A DNA stretch of 64,000 nt from Arthrobacter globiformis (lineage in GTDB: Bacteria > Actinomycetota > Actinomycetes > Actinomycetales > Micrococcaceae), in NCBI RefSeq assembly GCF_030815865.1, contig NZ_JAUSXI010000001.1, forward strand, positions 3,286,001-3,350,000, read 5' to 3'. The notes beneath the pieces are model-generated. The model saw only the letters and a program-made list of their open reading frames with translations, had not been told where the DNA came from and did not search any database. The first letter of the stretch is position 1; every line of letters begins with the position of its first letter. This document shows, one piece after another, positions 41,390 through 49,724 of this stretch. Position numbers and translations under genes: made by a program.

Positions 41390-44068
41390 TTAGCGCCTGG
41401 TGACGGCATCGACGACGGCGGACAGTGCGGCGCCGACCTTGGAGGCGTCGGTGCCGCCACCCTGGGCCACGTCGTCCTTGCCACCACCGCCGCCGCCGAG
41501 GATCCCGGCGGCGAGCCGGACCAGCGCGCCGGCCTTGACTCCGGCTTCACGGGCGGCTTCGTTGGTGGCCACCAGGATGACCGGGCGGTCATTGCTGACG
41601 CCGGCCACGGCAACCGTGGAGGCTTCCGAGCCGAGCCGGTTGCGCAGGTCCAGGGCCAGGCCACGGATGTCGTCGGCACCGCTGACCTGGCCGGCATCGT
41701 GCGCGATGACCCGGACGCCGGCGGCGTCCACGGCGGTTCCGGCGAGCTGGGCGGCAGCGGCCGCGAGCTGTTCCTTCCTGAGCCGCTCGAGTTCCTTTTC
41801 CGTGGCCTTCAGCTTGGCGAGGGTCGCGGAGATCCGGTCCGCCAGCTGCCCGGACGGCACCTTGAGCATCTCGGTGAGTTCGGTCACGAGGGCGCGCTCG
41901 GCGGCCAGGTGCCGGAAGGCGTCCATGCCCACGAACGCCTCGACGCGACGGTTTCCGGATCCGACGGACTGCTCGCCGAGCAGAGACAGGCTGCCGATCA
42001 GGGAGGTGTTGGACACGTGGGTGCCGCCGCACAGTTCACGGGACCACGCGCCGTCGATCTCCACAACCCGGACCTCACTGCCGTAGTTCTCGCCGAACAG
42101 CGCCATGGCGCCGAGGGCCTTGGCCTCGGCGAGGCCCATGACCTTGGTGTCCACGTGGAAGTTGTTCCGGATGGCGAGGTTGGAGACTTCCTCGACCTCG
42201 GACTTGGTGGCGGCGCTCAGCCCTTCACCCCAGGCGAAGTCGAACCGGAGGTACCCGGCCTTGTTGAACGAACCGCGCTGGGTGGCCTGCGGGCCGAGGA
42301 TCTGGTGCAGCGCCGCGTGCACGATGTGCGTTCCGGTGTGCGCCTGCTCTGCAGCGTGTCGCCGTTCCCGGTCCACCGCGGCACGGACCAGTGCGTCCGA
42401 GGCAATCTCGCCTTCGCGGACGATGGCCTTGTGCACGCTCAGGCCCTTGATCGGACGCTGGACGTCCAGGACCTCGACGACGAATCCGTCGCCGGTGATC
42501 AGCCCGGTGTCGGCTGCCTGGCCGCCGGCCTCGGCGTAGAACGGGGTCTCGGCGAGCACCAGTTCGATTTCGTCGCCGGTGGCTGCCTGGGAGATCTTGC
42601 TGCCGCCGCTGAGGATGCCGCGGACCCGGGACTCGCCCTCGAGGTCGGTGTAGCCGGTGAAGACGGTTTCGCCTTCTGCCAGGAGCTCCTGGAAGGCGGA
42701 GAGGTCGGCGTGGCCGCCCTTCTTGCCCTTGGCGTCGGCCTGGGCGCGCTGGCGCTGCTCGAGCATGAGCTTGCGGAACTCAGGTTCGTCCACCTTCAGG
42801 CCCGCTTCCTCGGCCATTTCGAGCGTCAGGTCGATGGGGAAGCCGTAGGTGTCGTGCAGCGCGAACGCGTCGGCGCCGGAGAGGGGACGCCCGGCAGCCT
42901 TGGATTCGTTGACGGCATCCTCAAGGCGGGCAGTGCCGGAGGCGATGGTGCGCAGGAACGCCTTCTCTTCGGCGTAGGCGATCCGGCTGATGCGGTCGAA
43001 GTCCGTGTCCACGATGGGGTACACGCCCTTCATGGCGTCGCGCGAGGCGGGCAGCAGGTCCGGCAGGCAGGCCTGTTCCACGCCCAGCAGGCGCATGGAG
43101 CGGACCGCACGGCGGATGAGGCGTCGCAGCACGTAGCCGCGGCCTTCGTTGGAGGGCGTGACGCCGTCGGCGATCAGCATCAAAGCCGAACGGATGTGGT
43201 CGGCAACGACGCGCATGCGGACGTCATCGGTGTGGTGCGGGTCATCCTCCGTCTCGGCGGAGGTGTATTCCCTGCCCGAGAGCTTGGCGGCCATGTCGAT
43301 GACCGGGCGCACCTGGTCGGTCTCGTACATGTTCTCGACGTCCTGCAGGATCATGGCGAGGCGTTCCATGCCCAGGCCCGTGTCGATGTTCTTCTTGGGC
43401 AGTTCGCCCATGATGTCGAACTCGACCTTAGAGCGGACGTTGTCGATCTGGTACTGCATGAACACGAGGTTCCAGATCTCCACGTAGCGGTTCTCGTCGG
43501 CGATGGGTCCGCCCTCGGCGCCGTAGGCCGGGCCGCGGTCGTAGTAGATCTCAGAGCAGGGGCCGGCCGGGCCGGGCTGGCCGGTGGACCAGTAGTTGTC
43601 CGACTTGCCCATGCGCTGGATGCGCTCTGCGGGCACTCCGGTGTTCTTGAGCCAGAGTTCCTCGGCTTCGTCGTCCTCTTCGTAGACGGTCACCCACAGA
43701 AGCTCCGGCGGAAGTCCGTACCCGCCGTCGGCGACGCTGCTGGTGAGCAGCTCCCACGCGAACTTGATGGCGTCTTCCTTGAAGTAGTCCCCGAAGGAAA
43801 AGTTGCCGCACATCTGGAAGAAGGTGCCGTGGCGGGCGGTCTTGCCCACTTCCTCAATGTCACCGGTGCGGATGCACTTCTGGACGCTGGTGGCCCGGGA
43901 GTAGGGCGGTTCCTCGCGCGCCGTCAGGTACGGGATGAACGGAACCATGCCGGCAACCGTGAACAGCAGGGAGGGGTCGCTGGAGACCAGCGATGCGGAG
44001 GGAACCGCCGTGTGGCCTTTGCTGACGAAAAAATCCACCCAGCGCTTTGTGATCTCCTGCGACTTCAT
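41390..44068 (-). CDS. alaS: Alanyl-tRNA synthetase
   Basis: This class II synthetase of 892 residues charges and proofreads tRNA-Ala. The N-terminal catalytic domain shows RWVDFFVSKGHTAVPS and RHGTFFQMCGNFSFGDYFKE. The editing domain carries the zinc site HTGTHIVHAALHQILG with ELCGGTHVSNT. The C-terminal Gly-rich GILGGGGGGKDDVAQGG closes it. I chose the ATG at 44068, the family's usual start; no strong ribosome site lies before it. Confidence 0.97.
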   Translation of the reverse strand: MKSQEITKRWVDFFVSKGHTAVPSASLVSSDPSLLFTVAGMVPFIPYLTAREEPPYSRATSVQKCIRTGDIEEVGKTARHGTFFQMCGNFSFGDYFKEDAIKFAWELLTSSVADGGYGLPPELLWVTVYEEDDEAEELWLKNTGVPAERIQRMGKSDNYWSTGQPGPAGPCSEIYYDRGPAYGAEGGPIADENRYVEIWNLVFMQYQIDNVRSKVEFDIMGELPKKNIDTGLGMERLAMILQDVENMYETDQVRPVIDMAAKLSGREYTSAETEDDPHHTDDVRMRVVADHIRSALMLIADGVTPSNEGRGYVLRRLIRRAVRSMRLLGVEQACLPDLLPASRDAMKGVYPIVDTDFDRISRIAYAEEKAFLRTIASGTARLEDAVNESKAAGRPLSGADAFALHDTYGFPIDLTLEMAEEAGLKVDEPEFRKLMLEQRQRAQADAKGKKGGHADLSAFQELLAEGETVFTGYTDLEGESRVRGILSGGSKISQAATGDEIELVLAETPFYAEAGGQAADTGLITGDGFVVEVLDVQRPIKGLSVHKAIVREGEIASDALVRAAVDRERRHAAEQAHTGTHIVHAALHQILGPQATQRGSFNKAGYLRFDFAWGEGLSAATKSEVEEVSNLAIRNNFHVDTKVMGLAEAKALGAMALFGENYGSEVRVVEIDGAWSRELCGGTHVSNTSLIGSLSLLGEQSVGSGNRRVEAFVGMDAFRHLAAERALVTELTEMLKVPSGQLADRISATLAKLKATEKELERLRKEQLAAAAAQLAGTAVDAAGVRVIAHDAGQVSGADDIRGLALDLRNRLGSEASTVAVAGVSNDRPVILVATNEAAREAGVKAGALVRLAAGILGGGGGGKDDVAQGGGTDASKVGAALSAVVDAVTRR

Positions 44069-44174
44069 GAGCTGATTACTTACCCTTCTTGGTTCACGCA
44101 TGCTGGCGCGTGACAGTTTGATTCAAACGCAGTCCCGGTGTTGGACGGCACTGCAGGTTTTAATTCTCGCGCGT

Positions 44175-44405
44175 TTAGCGGCGGACGAGGTCCTGGGATT
44201 CAACACCCAGCGCGGCGCGAAGGTCCGTTTCCCGCTCGCTCATGCCGGCGCGGACGGCGTCGGCGAAGTCGTAGACGCCGTCGGCGAGGCGGCCCACGGC
44301 CCGGTTCAGGCCTTCGGGACTGAGCGCGGACTGCGCCTCGGTGACCTTGCGGAACGCGATGACCCCGATGGCCACGCCGATTCCCATCCAGACAAGTCGT
44401 TTCAT
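44175..44405 (-). CDS. Small membrane-anchored protein, unknown function
   Basis: This 76-residue protein has one N-terminal membrane helix (LVWMGIGVAIGVIAF) and an amphipathic helical rest. It lies 19 bases after the DUF948-type gene and before alaS. Actinobacteria often carry such a pair upstream of alaS; I know no function. Confidence 0.7.
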   Translation of the reverse strand: MKRLVWMGIGVAIGVIAFRKVTEAQSALSPEGLNRAVGRLADGVYDFADAVRAGMSERETDLRAALGVESQDLVRR

Positions 44406-44424
44406 TTCAGTTCTCCGGGTGGGC

Positions 44425-44799
44425 TTAGCGGCTGCGGCGGCCGGTGGCGGGCTTCTTGCGGGCGGCGAATGCGGAACGGACGCCGTAGCTGAACGCGGCC
44501 ACCTTGATCAGCGGGGAACCGACAGTCGCGGCCACGAGGGAGGACAGCGCGGAGATGTTGGCCGAGGCATCCGAAACGTTGGAGGCAATGCCGTCCACCT
44601 TCTTCAGCTGCTGGTTGGTGGTGGAGACCGTCGCGGTGACCTCGTCCATGAGCGGGGTGGCGCCGTCGCTGATGGAACGGATGGATGTCCGTACCTCATC
44701 GAACACCCGCCCCAGCTTGAGGATGGGCACAGCAAGCAACAGGACCAGGAGCGCAAATACCCCGGCCGCGATCAGGCCGGCAATATCGCCACCAGACAT
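44425..44799 (-). CDS. DUF948 domain protein
   Basis: This 124-residue protein has a membrane helix at about 7-27 (LIAAGVFALLVLLLAVPIL), followed by a coiled-coil-like segment (LMDEVTATVSTTNQQLKKVD) and a basic C-terminal tail (ARKKPATGRRSR). These are the features of DUF948 proteins, whose role is unknown; a link to the cell envelope is a guess. It probably shares a transcript with the next small gene. Confidence 0.78.
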   Translation of the reverse strand: MSGGDIAGLIAAGVFALLVLLLAVPILKLGRVFDEVRTSIRSISDGATPLMDEVTATVSTTNQQLKKVDGIASNVSDASANISALSSLVAATVGSPLIKVAAFSYGVRSAFAARKKPATGRRSR

Positions 44800-44888
44800 A
44801 GACGTTCATCTCCTTGAAACTCCGTGGAACCGTACCGGGGGCGCGGCCACCAAGTACTGCAGCCGCAAATGTCCCCCAAGTACCTTAC

Positions 44889-44930
44889 ATACAAAGAAGC
44901 CCGCGGCGCTTGCCACGGGCTTCTTTGTAT
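44889..44930. terminator. Terminator after rpsD
   Basis: A perfect 15-bp stem (ATACAAAGAAGCCCG and its complement) with a 12-base loop ends in TTCTTTGTAT on both strands. It lies 14 bases downstream of the rpsD stop. Confidence 0.8.
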
Positions 44931-44943
44931 ACGCTGCCGGAAT

Positions 44944-45570
44944 TTAGCGTGCGTAGAATTCGACGACGAGCTGCTCTTCGCAGGTCACGGGGACCTCGGA
45001 GCGCTTCGGGCGGCGGACCAGGCGTGCCTGCAGGGCGTCAAGCTTGACGTCCAGGTAGGCCGGAACCTGGGGCAGGACGTCGCGGTGCGCGCCGGCTGCT
45101 GCAACCTGGAGCGGGACCATGGTCTCGCTGCGGCTGTGCACGTGGACGAGCTGGCCTTCGCCGACGCGGAACGACGGGCGGTCAACGCGAATGCCGTCAA
45201 CCAGGATGTGGCGGTGCACAACCAGCTGGCGGGCCTGGGCGATGGTGCGGGCGAAGCCTGCACGCAGCACGAGGGCGTCGAGACGCATTTCGAGCAGTTC
45301 GATCAGGTTTTCACCGGTGAGGCCCTTGGTGCGGCGTGCTTCTTCGAAGGCACGGGTCATCTGGGCTTCGCGGATGCCGTACTGGGCGCGCAGACGCTGC
45401 TTTTCGCGCAGACGTACGGCGTAGTCGGAGTCCTGCTTCTTGCGGGCGCGGCCATGCTCGCCGGGGCCGTACGGACGGCGCTCCATGTACTTGGCGGCCT
45501 TGGGGGTCAGAGCGATGCCGAGTGCACGCGAGAGGCGTGCGGTACGGCGAGCACGAGTGTTGTTAGCCAC
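44944..45570 (-). CDS. rpsD: 30S ribosomal protein S4
   Basis: This 208-residue protein is the primary binder of the 16S rRNA 5' domain and also controls decoding accuracy. The S4 RNA-binding domain is at about 97-160 (MRLDALVLRAGFARTIAQAR). The N-terminus lacks the four zinc-binding cysteines of C+ type S4 proteins, so it is a C- form. It is monocistronic here, 170 bases after rarA. Confidence 0.97.
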   Translation of the reverse strand: MANNTRARRTARLSRALGIALTPKAAKYMERRPYGPGEHGRARKKQDSDYAVRLREKQRLRAQYGIREAQMTRAFEEARRTKGLTGENLIELLEMRLDALVLRAGFARTIAQARQLVVHRHILVDGIRVDRPSFRVGEGQLVHVHSRSETMVPLQVAAAGAHRDVLPQVPAYLDVKLDALQARLVRRPKRSEVPVTCEEQLVVEFYAR

Positions 45571-45740
45571 TTGTGTCCTTCCAATATCTGCGGTGTGTCA
45601 GTGTTACTGGCCTCCCAGATGGAGAGCATCGGCCAACCGCTGCCTTTTGCTACTGGGCACAGGCATAACCTCATCAAATAAGAAATTTGGTGGATTGTGC
45701 GTCCGCGCCTTGCCAGACAACGATCAAGCTTACCAGAACC

Positions 45741-47213
45741 TCACTGGCCCCGAATGATCTTCCGGAGCCGCTCAAGCCGGACGGCGATGTCCCGCTCCGC
45801 GCCGTTGGCCGTGGGCTCGTAGTAGTCGCGGCCCACGAGGTCGTCCGGCGGATACTGCTGGGCGGCCACCGAATGCGGCGCATCATGGGCGTACTTGTAG
45901 CCCACCCCATGGCCGAGCTGCTTGGACCCGGGATAGTGCGCGTCGCGCAGGTGCGCCGGGATCCCGTTGCCCAGTCCCGCCCGCACGTCCGCGATCGCCT
46001 TGTTGATGCCCATGTAGGCCGCGTTCGACTTTGGCGCCGTGGCCAGGTGGACCACCGCCTCGGCCAGGACGATGCGGCCCTCTGGCATTCCGATGAGCTG
46101 CACCGCCTGCGCCGCGGCCACGGCGGTCTGCAGCGCGGTTGGATCCGCCATGCCCACGTCCTCCGCGGCCGAGATCACGATCCGCCGGGCGACAAAGCGC
46201 GGGTCCTCCCCCGCCTCCAGCATCCGCGCGAGGTAGTGCAGTGCCGCGTCCACGTCGGACCCGCGGATGGACTTGATGAACGCGCTGGCCACGTCGTAGT
46301 GCTGGTCCCCGGCGCGGTCGTAGCGGACGGCTGCGGCGTCCAGGGCACGCTCGGTGTGTTGCAGCTCCACGGTGACCGTCTGCTCAGTGTCACCTTCCCC
46401 CGCGCCGGAACTTCCGACGTCGTCCGCGTCACCGAAGGCAACGCCCGCGGCAGCTTCCAGCGCGGTCAGCGCCCGGCGGGCGTCCCCGCCGGATACCCGG
46501 ACGAGGTGTTCCAGGGCCTCGTCGCTGAGCCGGACGTTGCCGTTCAGCCCGCGGGGATCCTCGACGGCGCGCACCAGCAGGCCCTCGATGTCCGCGTCGG
46601 TGAGCGGCTTGAGCGTCAGTAGCAGGGAGCGGGACAGCAGCGGCGACACCACGGAAAAGGAAGGATTCTCCGTGGTTGCGGCCACCAGGACCACCCAGCC
46701 CTTTTCGACGCCGGGCAGCAGCGCGTCCTGCTGTGCCTTGTTGAAGCGGTGGATCTCGTCGAGGAACAGGACGGTGGTGGTCTTGTACAGGTCACGGGCC
46801 GTCAGGGCGTCGTCCATGACGCGGCGGACATCCTTGACCCCGGCAGTGATGGCGGACAGTTCCACGAACTTGCGCCCGGGTCCCCGCGCGATCACGTGGG
46901 CCAACGTGGTCTTCCCGGTCCCCGGCGGCCCCCACAGGATCAGCGAGCTGGGGCCGGCCGGACCGGCGGCATCGGCACCGGCTGCCAACTGTCGCAGCGG
47001 CGAACCCTGGCCCAGCAGATGCTGCTGGCCCACCACCTCGTCCACCGTGCGGGGACGCATCCTGACCGCCAGCGGGCTGCGCGGCTGCGTGGAACGGGAC
47101 TGGGCCGACCGGGACTGGGCCGACCGGGACTGGGCCGATTCGGCGGCGTCGCCGTCGGCGTCGTTGTCGCCGTCGTCGCTGTCCTGTGCCGCTGAACCAA
47201 AGAGATCATCCAC
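45741..47213 (-). CDS. rarA: Replication-associated recombination protein A (AAA ATPase)
   Basis: This 490-residue clamp-loader-like ATPase acts at stalled forks. It has Walker [18 protein letters not shown] and Walker [21 protein letters not shown], and the C-terminal tetramerisation domain with [20 protein letters not shown]. Near the N-terminus a tandem 15-bp DNA repeat encodes SAQSR three times. The start is a GTG with TAGCCT 6 bases upstream and no ribosome site, a probable leaderless start. Confidence 0.95.
   Translation of the reverse strand: MDDLFGSAAQDSDDGDNDADGDAAESAQSRSAQSRSAQSRSTQPRSPLAVRMRPRTVDEVVGQQHLLGQGSPLRQLAAGADAAGPAGPSSLILWGPPGTGKTTLAHVIARGPGRKFVELSAITAGVKDVRRVMDDALTARDLYKTTTVLFLDEIHRFNKAQQDALLPGVEKGWVVLVAATTENPSFSVVSPLLSRSLLLTLKPLTDADIEGLLVRAVEDPRGLNGNVRLSDEALEHLVRVSGGDARRALTALEAAAGVAFGDADDVGSSGAGEGDTEQTVTVELQHTERALDAAAVRYDRAGDQHYDVASAFIKSIRGSDVDAALHYLARMLEAGEDPRFVARRIVISAAEDVGMADPTALQTAVAAAQAVQLIGMPEGRIVLAEAVVHLATAPKSNAAYMGINKAIADVRAGLGNGIPAHLRDAHYPGSKQLGHGVGYKYAHDAPHSVAAQQYPPDDLVGRDYYEPTANGAERDIAVRLERLRKIIRGQ
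47096..47140 (-). repeat. Tandem 15-bp repeat inside rarA
   Basis: Three copies of GGGACTGGGCCGACC (the last with two changes) encode repeated Ser-Ala-Gln-Ser-Arg in the N-terminal linker of RarA. The unit is in frame, so copy changes would not break the gene. Confidence 0.85.
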
Positions 47214-47225
47214 ATAGATAGGCTA
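47214..47225 (-). promoter_or_regulatory. Candidate -10 box of a leaderless rarA transcript
   Basis: TAGCCT (47220-47225) lies 6 bases before the rarA GTG. No good -35 box is seen. Confidence 0.3.
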
Positions 47226-47267
47226 CTTCTAGAATCAGCAGGAAAAATCCGGCCACGAAAGCAGGGA

Positions 47268-47948
47268 ATGGCGATGCCAGGCAGCCGTCCGACGCAGGGA
47301 CGTCCGGTGTCCACCAGGACCGCGTTCGTCCCCGGCCCGCGGCTGGCCGGCTGGGTGGAACGGTTCGCCGCCAGCCACGGTGACCTGGAGTATGAGGACC
47401 ACGACGACGGCATACGGCTGGCTGCCGCGGACGGCGCCACCGCGCTGCTGGTGGCACCGTGGCCTGACGACGGGCGGCCGGGGCGTGGATCCGGCCTCGT
47501 GGAACGGCTGGCTTCCCTGGCGTCCCAGCCGCGCACGGTCGGCCTGCTGCTGGTCCGCCGCGGAGGATATGGAGTGGCCGTCGCCAGCGAGGGGACCATC
47601 CTCGCCGCCAAGACCGGTTCCAAGTATGTGCAGTCCCGCACCGCCGCCGGCGGCCAGTCGCAGCAGCGGTTCGCCCGGCGCCGCGCCAACCAGGCAGATG
47701 CCGTGGTCGAGGCGGTGGCGGAGCAGGCACGGCTTGTGTTTGGCGGCCAGGCCTTCGAGTACATCCTCCCGGGCGGTGACCGCGGCCTGGCCGACGAAGT
47801 CCTGGCACTGCCTGCCCTTAAGCCCTGGGCAGGCCTGCCGCGCCTGGCCTACCTTGATGTTCCCGATCCCCGTGCGGCTGTCCTGAAGAAGGCCGCAGCG
47901 GACGCCTGCGCGGTGCGGGTAACAGTGACGGACCCGCCCGGAAGGTAG
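47268..47948 (+). CDS. acVLRF1-type peptidyl-tRNA hydrolase (Vms1/ANKZF1-like release factor)
   Basis: This 226-residue protein is of the VLRF1 release-factor-like fold. The active-site region GSKYVQSRTAAGGQSQQRFA (about 120-139) contains a GGQ-like tripeptide followed by a basic Arg-rich segment. In eukaryotic Vms1/ANKZF1, the corresponding loop frees stalled nascent chains from tRNA on the 60S subunit. Actinobacterial homologues (acVLRF1) are predicted to do the same on stalled 50S complexes. The gene stands alone, divergent from rarA. The family is secure; its in vivo role here is inference. Confidence 0.85.
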   Translation: MAMPGSRPTQGRPVSTRTAFVPGPRLAGWVERFAASHGDLEYEDHDDGIRLAAADGATALLVAPWPDDGRPGRGSGLVERLASLASQPRTVGLLLVRRGGYGVAVASEGTILAAKTGSKYVQSRTAAGGQSQQRFARRRANQADAVVEAVAEQARLVFGGQAFEYILPGGDRGLADEVLALPALKPWAGLPRLAYLDVPDPRAAVLKKAAADACAVRVTVTDPPGR

Positions 47949-47970
47949 CGCCCTGCTGCGGGAGAAGCGG

Positions 47971-48038
47971 CCGTTTCGACGGTTCCCCGCCCACTAGACG
48001 TTGCGCAACGTCGTGTGCGCAGGGAACCGTCGTATCGG
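47971..48038. repeat. 68-bp palindromic element, intact copy
   Basis: The arms start CCGTTTCGACGGTTCCC and end GGGAACCGTCGTATCGG. At the exact centre is the perfect 16-bp palindrome GACGTTGCGCAACGTC (47997-48012). The whole element is symmetric about 48004/48005, and the symmetry continues weakly to 47969 and 48040. It lies between convergent acVLRF1 and ferredoxin genes, so it could end both transcripts. A second copy, split by an IS, lies at 59246-60855; each half matches in 32 of 36 positions. Confidence 0.9.
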
Positions 48039-48049
48039 CCGGCAGGCCT

Positions 48050-48418
48050 CTAATCTTCGGGGGTCAGCGTCACGGTGACCCCGTTGAGGTCCCGGCTGAA
48101 GCCCACCTGGCAGGAGAGCCGGGAGCCGCATTCCCGGTAGCCCTCGGCCTCCACGAGCAGCTCGAGTTCGTCCTCGCTGCACTCTTCCAGGGTGTCGAAG
48201 ACGTCCTGCTCCAGGAACACGTGGCAGGTGGCGCAGGACGCGGTGCCGCCGCACGATGCCAGCACGGGGAGGTCGTTGTCCCGGAGGGCCTCCATCATGC
48301 TCTGGTCCGGCTCCCATTCAAGGTCATGGGTGACGCCTTCGCGGTCGACGACGGTCAGTGTGTTGCTGCTCATGGCGGTGCTGCTCATGCTGGTGTTGCT
48401 CATGCTGGTGTTGCTCAT
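48050..48418 (-). CDS. [2Fe-2S] ferredoxin, electron carrier of the P450
   Basis: This 122-residue ferredoxin of the adrenodoxin/putidaredoxin type has Cys ligands in SCGGTASCATCHVFLE (C-x5-C-x2-C) and a fourth in RLSCQVGF. It would pass electrons from the neighbouring reductase to the P450. The start at 48418 follows AGGAAG; the first 20 residues are four 5-residue repeats (MSNTS, MSNTS, MSSTA, MSSNT), each with its own ATG, which family members lack. It is last in the minus-strand arm of the cluster. Confidence 0.92.
   Translation of the reverse strand: MSNTSMSNTSMSSTAMSSNTLTVVDREGVTHDLEWEPDQSMMEALRDNDLPVLASCGGTASCATCHVFLEQDVFDTLEECSEDELELLVEAEGYRECGSRLSCQVGFSRDLNGVTVTLTPED
48359..48418 (-). 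repeat. Four tandem 15-bp repeats at the ferredoxin start
   Basis: The unit ATGAGCAACACCAGC is repeated at 48418, 48403 and, diverged, 48388 and 48373. Each copy supplies an in-frame ATG; only the first has a ribosome site. The expected ferredoxin start is the fourth. Confidence 0.8.
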
Positions 48419-48428
48419 GTCGGCTTCC

Positions 48429-49724
48429 TTAGGATCGGGCTGCTGCAAGGTCAGCGTCGGAGTGGTTGGGGGTGCCGGAAGTGGCTTCGGTGAGGGGGAT
48501 GGCGGGGTCCGCGGCCAGGGCCGGGTCGATCCAGGCTCCCTGCGCGATCAGCCGCTTGGCCGCGCGGAAGTCGGCCAGGTTCGCGACGGTGTCGACGGCG
48601 GCGAGTCGGCCCTCACGGAGGTAGACCACTGAGAATTTCCCGCCGGAGGGTTCGCCGCGGACGATCGTCTGGTCCTCCGGATGGCGGACGCCCGCGGTCT
48701 GCAGCCGGACACCGTGCTGGACGGTCCAGAACCAGGGGATTTCCGGTTCAGCGGCCGCCTGGCCGGTGATGTGCGCGGCCACCCGGTCTGCCTGTGCCTG
48801 CGCGTTCTGGATGCACTCGAGCCGCTGGCTGGTGCCGTCGATGGGACTGATGAACCGCGTGACGTCCCCGCTGGCATAGATGGCGGGATCGGAAGTCCTG
48901 CCGTCCCCGTCCACGAGGATGCCGTCCCGGCACTCGAGGCCGGCGTCCGCGGCCAGCTCCTGGTTGGGCAGGACGCCAATGCCGGCGAGTACGACGTCGG
49001 CGGGAAAGACGGTGCCGTCGGCGACGGAAACGCTTTCGGCCCGTTGTCCGCCGTCGATCGACGTGACCGCGGCGCCGAAGACAAACCGCACCCCGTGCCG
49101 CCCGTGGAGCTGCTCGAAGTGGCGCGAGACGGGGGCTGACGTTACCCGGCTCATCACGCGGTCCTGGAATTCGAGCACTGTGACGTCACAGCCCCTCGCG
49201 GCCGCCGCTGCGGCCACTTCCAGGCCGATGTACCCGGCGCCGATAATGGCCACGCGGGCTCCCGGGACCAACAGCCGCTTGAGTTCGACGGCGTCGTCCC
49301 GCGTCCGCAGGCACTTGGTTCCCGGCAGACCGGCACCTGGCACGGTCAGGGGCCGCGCCCGCGAACCTGTGGCGATGACGAGCCGGTGGTATGCCTGCCG
49401 CGTCCCGTCGGACAGCAGCACCGTCCGGCTGTCCCTGTCAATGGACTCCGCGGTTACCCCAGCGAGCCGGTCGATGCCCTTGTCCGCATAGAACTTCTCC
49501 TTGCGGAGCACCGCTGACTCATCGGAGGCGCCGTCCTTCAGGAGTTCCTTGGAGAGCGGCGGCCGTTCATAGGGCAGTTCGTTTTCCGCGTCGATCAGCA
49601 AGACGCCGCCTTCCCAGCCCCGGGAGCGGAGCCCCGCGGCGACAGCGACGCCGGAGTGTCCAGCCCCGACGATGACCACTGGGTTCTGGGTCATTACAGG
49701 TGCGGCGCCTGTCCCGCTACGCAT
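48429..49724 (-). CDS. FAD-dependent ferredoxin reductase
   Basis: This 431-residue flavoprotein reduces the adjacent ferredoxin with NAD(P)H. It has two Rossmann motifs, VVIVGAGHSGVAVAAGL near residue 14 and VAIIGAGYIGLEVAAAA near residue 155, and the family motif NELPYERPPLSKE. It resembles rhodocoxin and putidaredoxin reductases. The start at 49724 has GGAGGAG 5 bases upstream and overlaps the P450 stop by 8 bases; the Met 10 codons later has no ribosome site. The ferredoxin gene starts 10 bases after its stop. Confidence 0.93.
   Translation of the reverse strand: MRSGTGAAPVMTQNPVVIVGAGHSGVAVAAGLRSRGWEGGVLLIDAENELPYERPPLSKELLKDGASDESAVLRKEKFYADKGIDRLAGVTAESIDRDSRTVLLSDGTRQAYHRLVIATGSRARPLTVPGAGLPGTKCLRTRDDAVELKRLLVPGARVAIIGAGYIGLEVAAAAAARGCDVTVLEFQDRVMSRVTSAPVSRHFEQLHGRHGVRFVFGAAVTSIDGGQRAESVSVADGTVFPADVVLAGIGVLPNQELAADAGLECRDGILVDGDGRTSDPAIYASGDVTRFISPIDGTSQRLECIQNAQAQADRVAAHITGQAAAEPEIPWFWTVQHGVRLQTAGVRHPEDQTIVRGEPSGGKFSVVYLREGRLAAVDTVANLADFRAAKRLIAQGAWIDPALAADPAIPLTEATSGTPNHSDADLAAARS

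Noticed and set aside
41141..44113. 990-codon open frame antisense to alaS
   Set aside because: It is the mirror of a real gene: GC-rich third positions keep the antisense frame open. The translation is low in complexity and matches no family, while the other strand encodes a complete AlaS.
47096..47140. CRISPR-like array
   Set aside because: The 15-bp units are contiguous without spacers and lie in frame within rarA.
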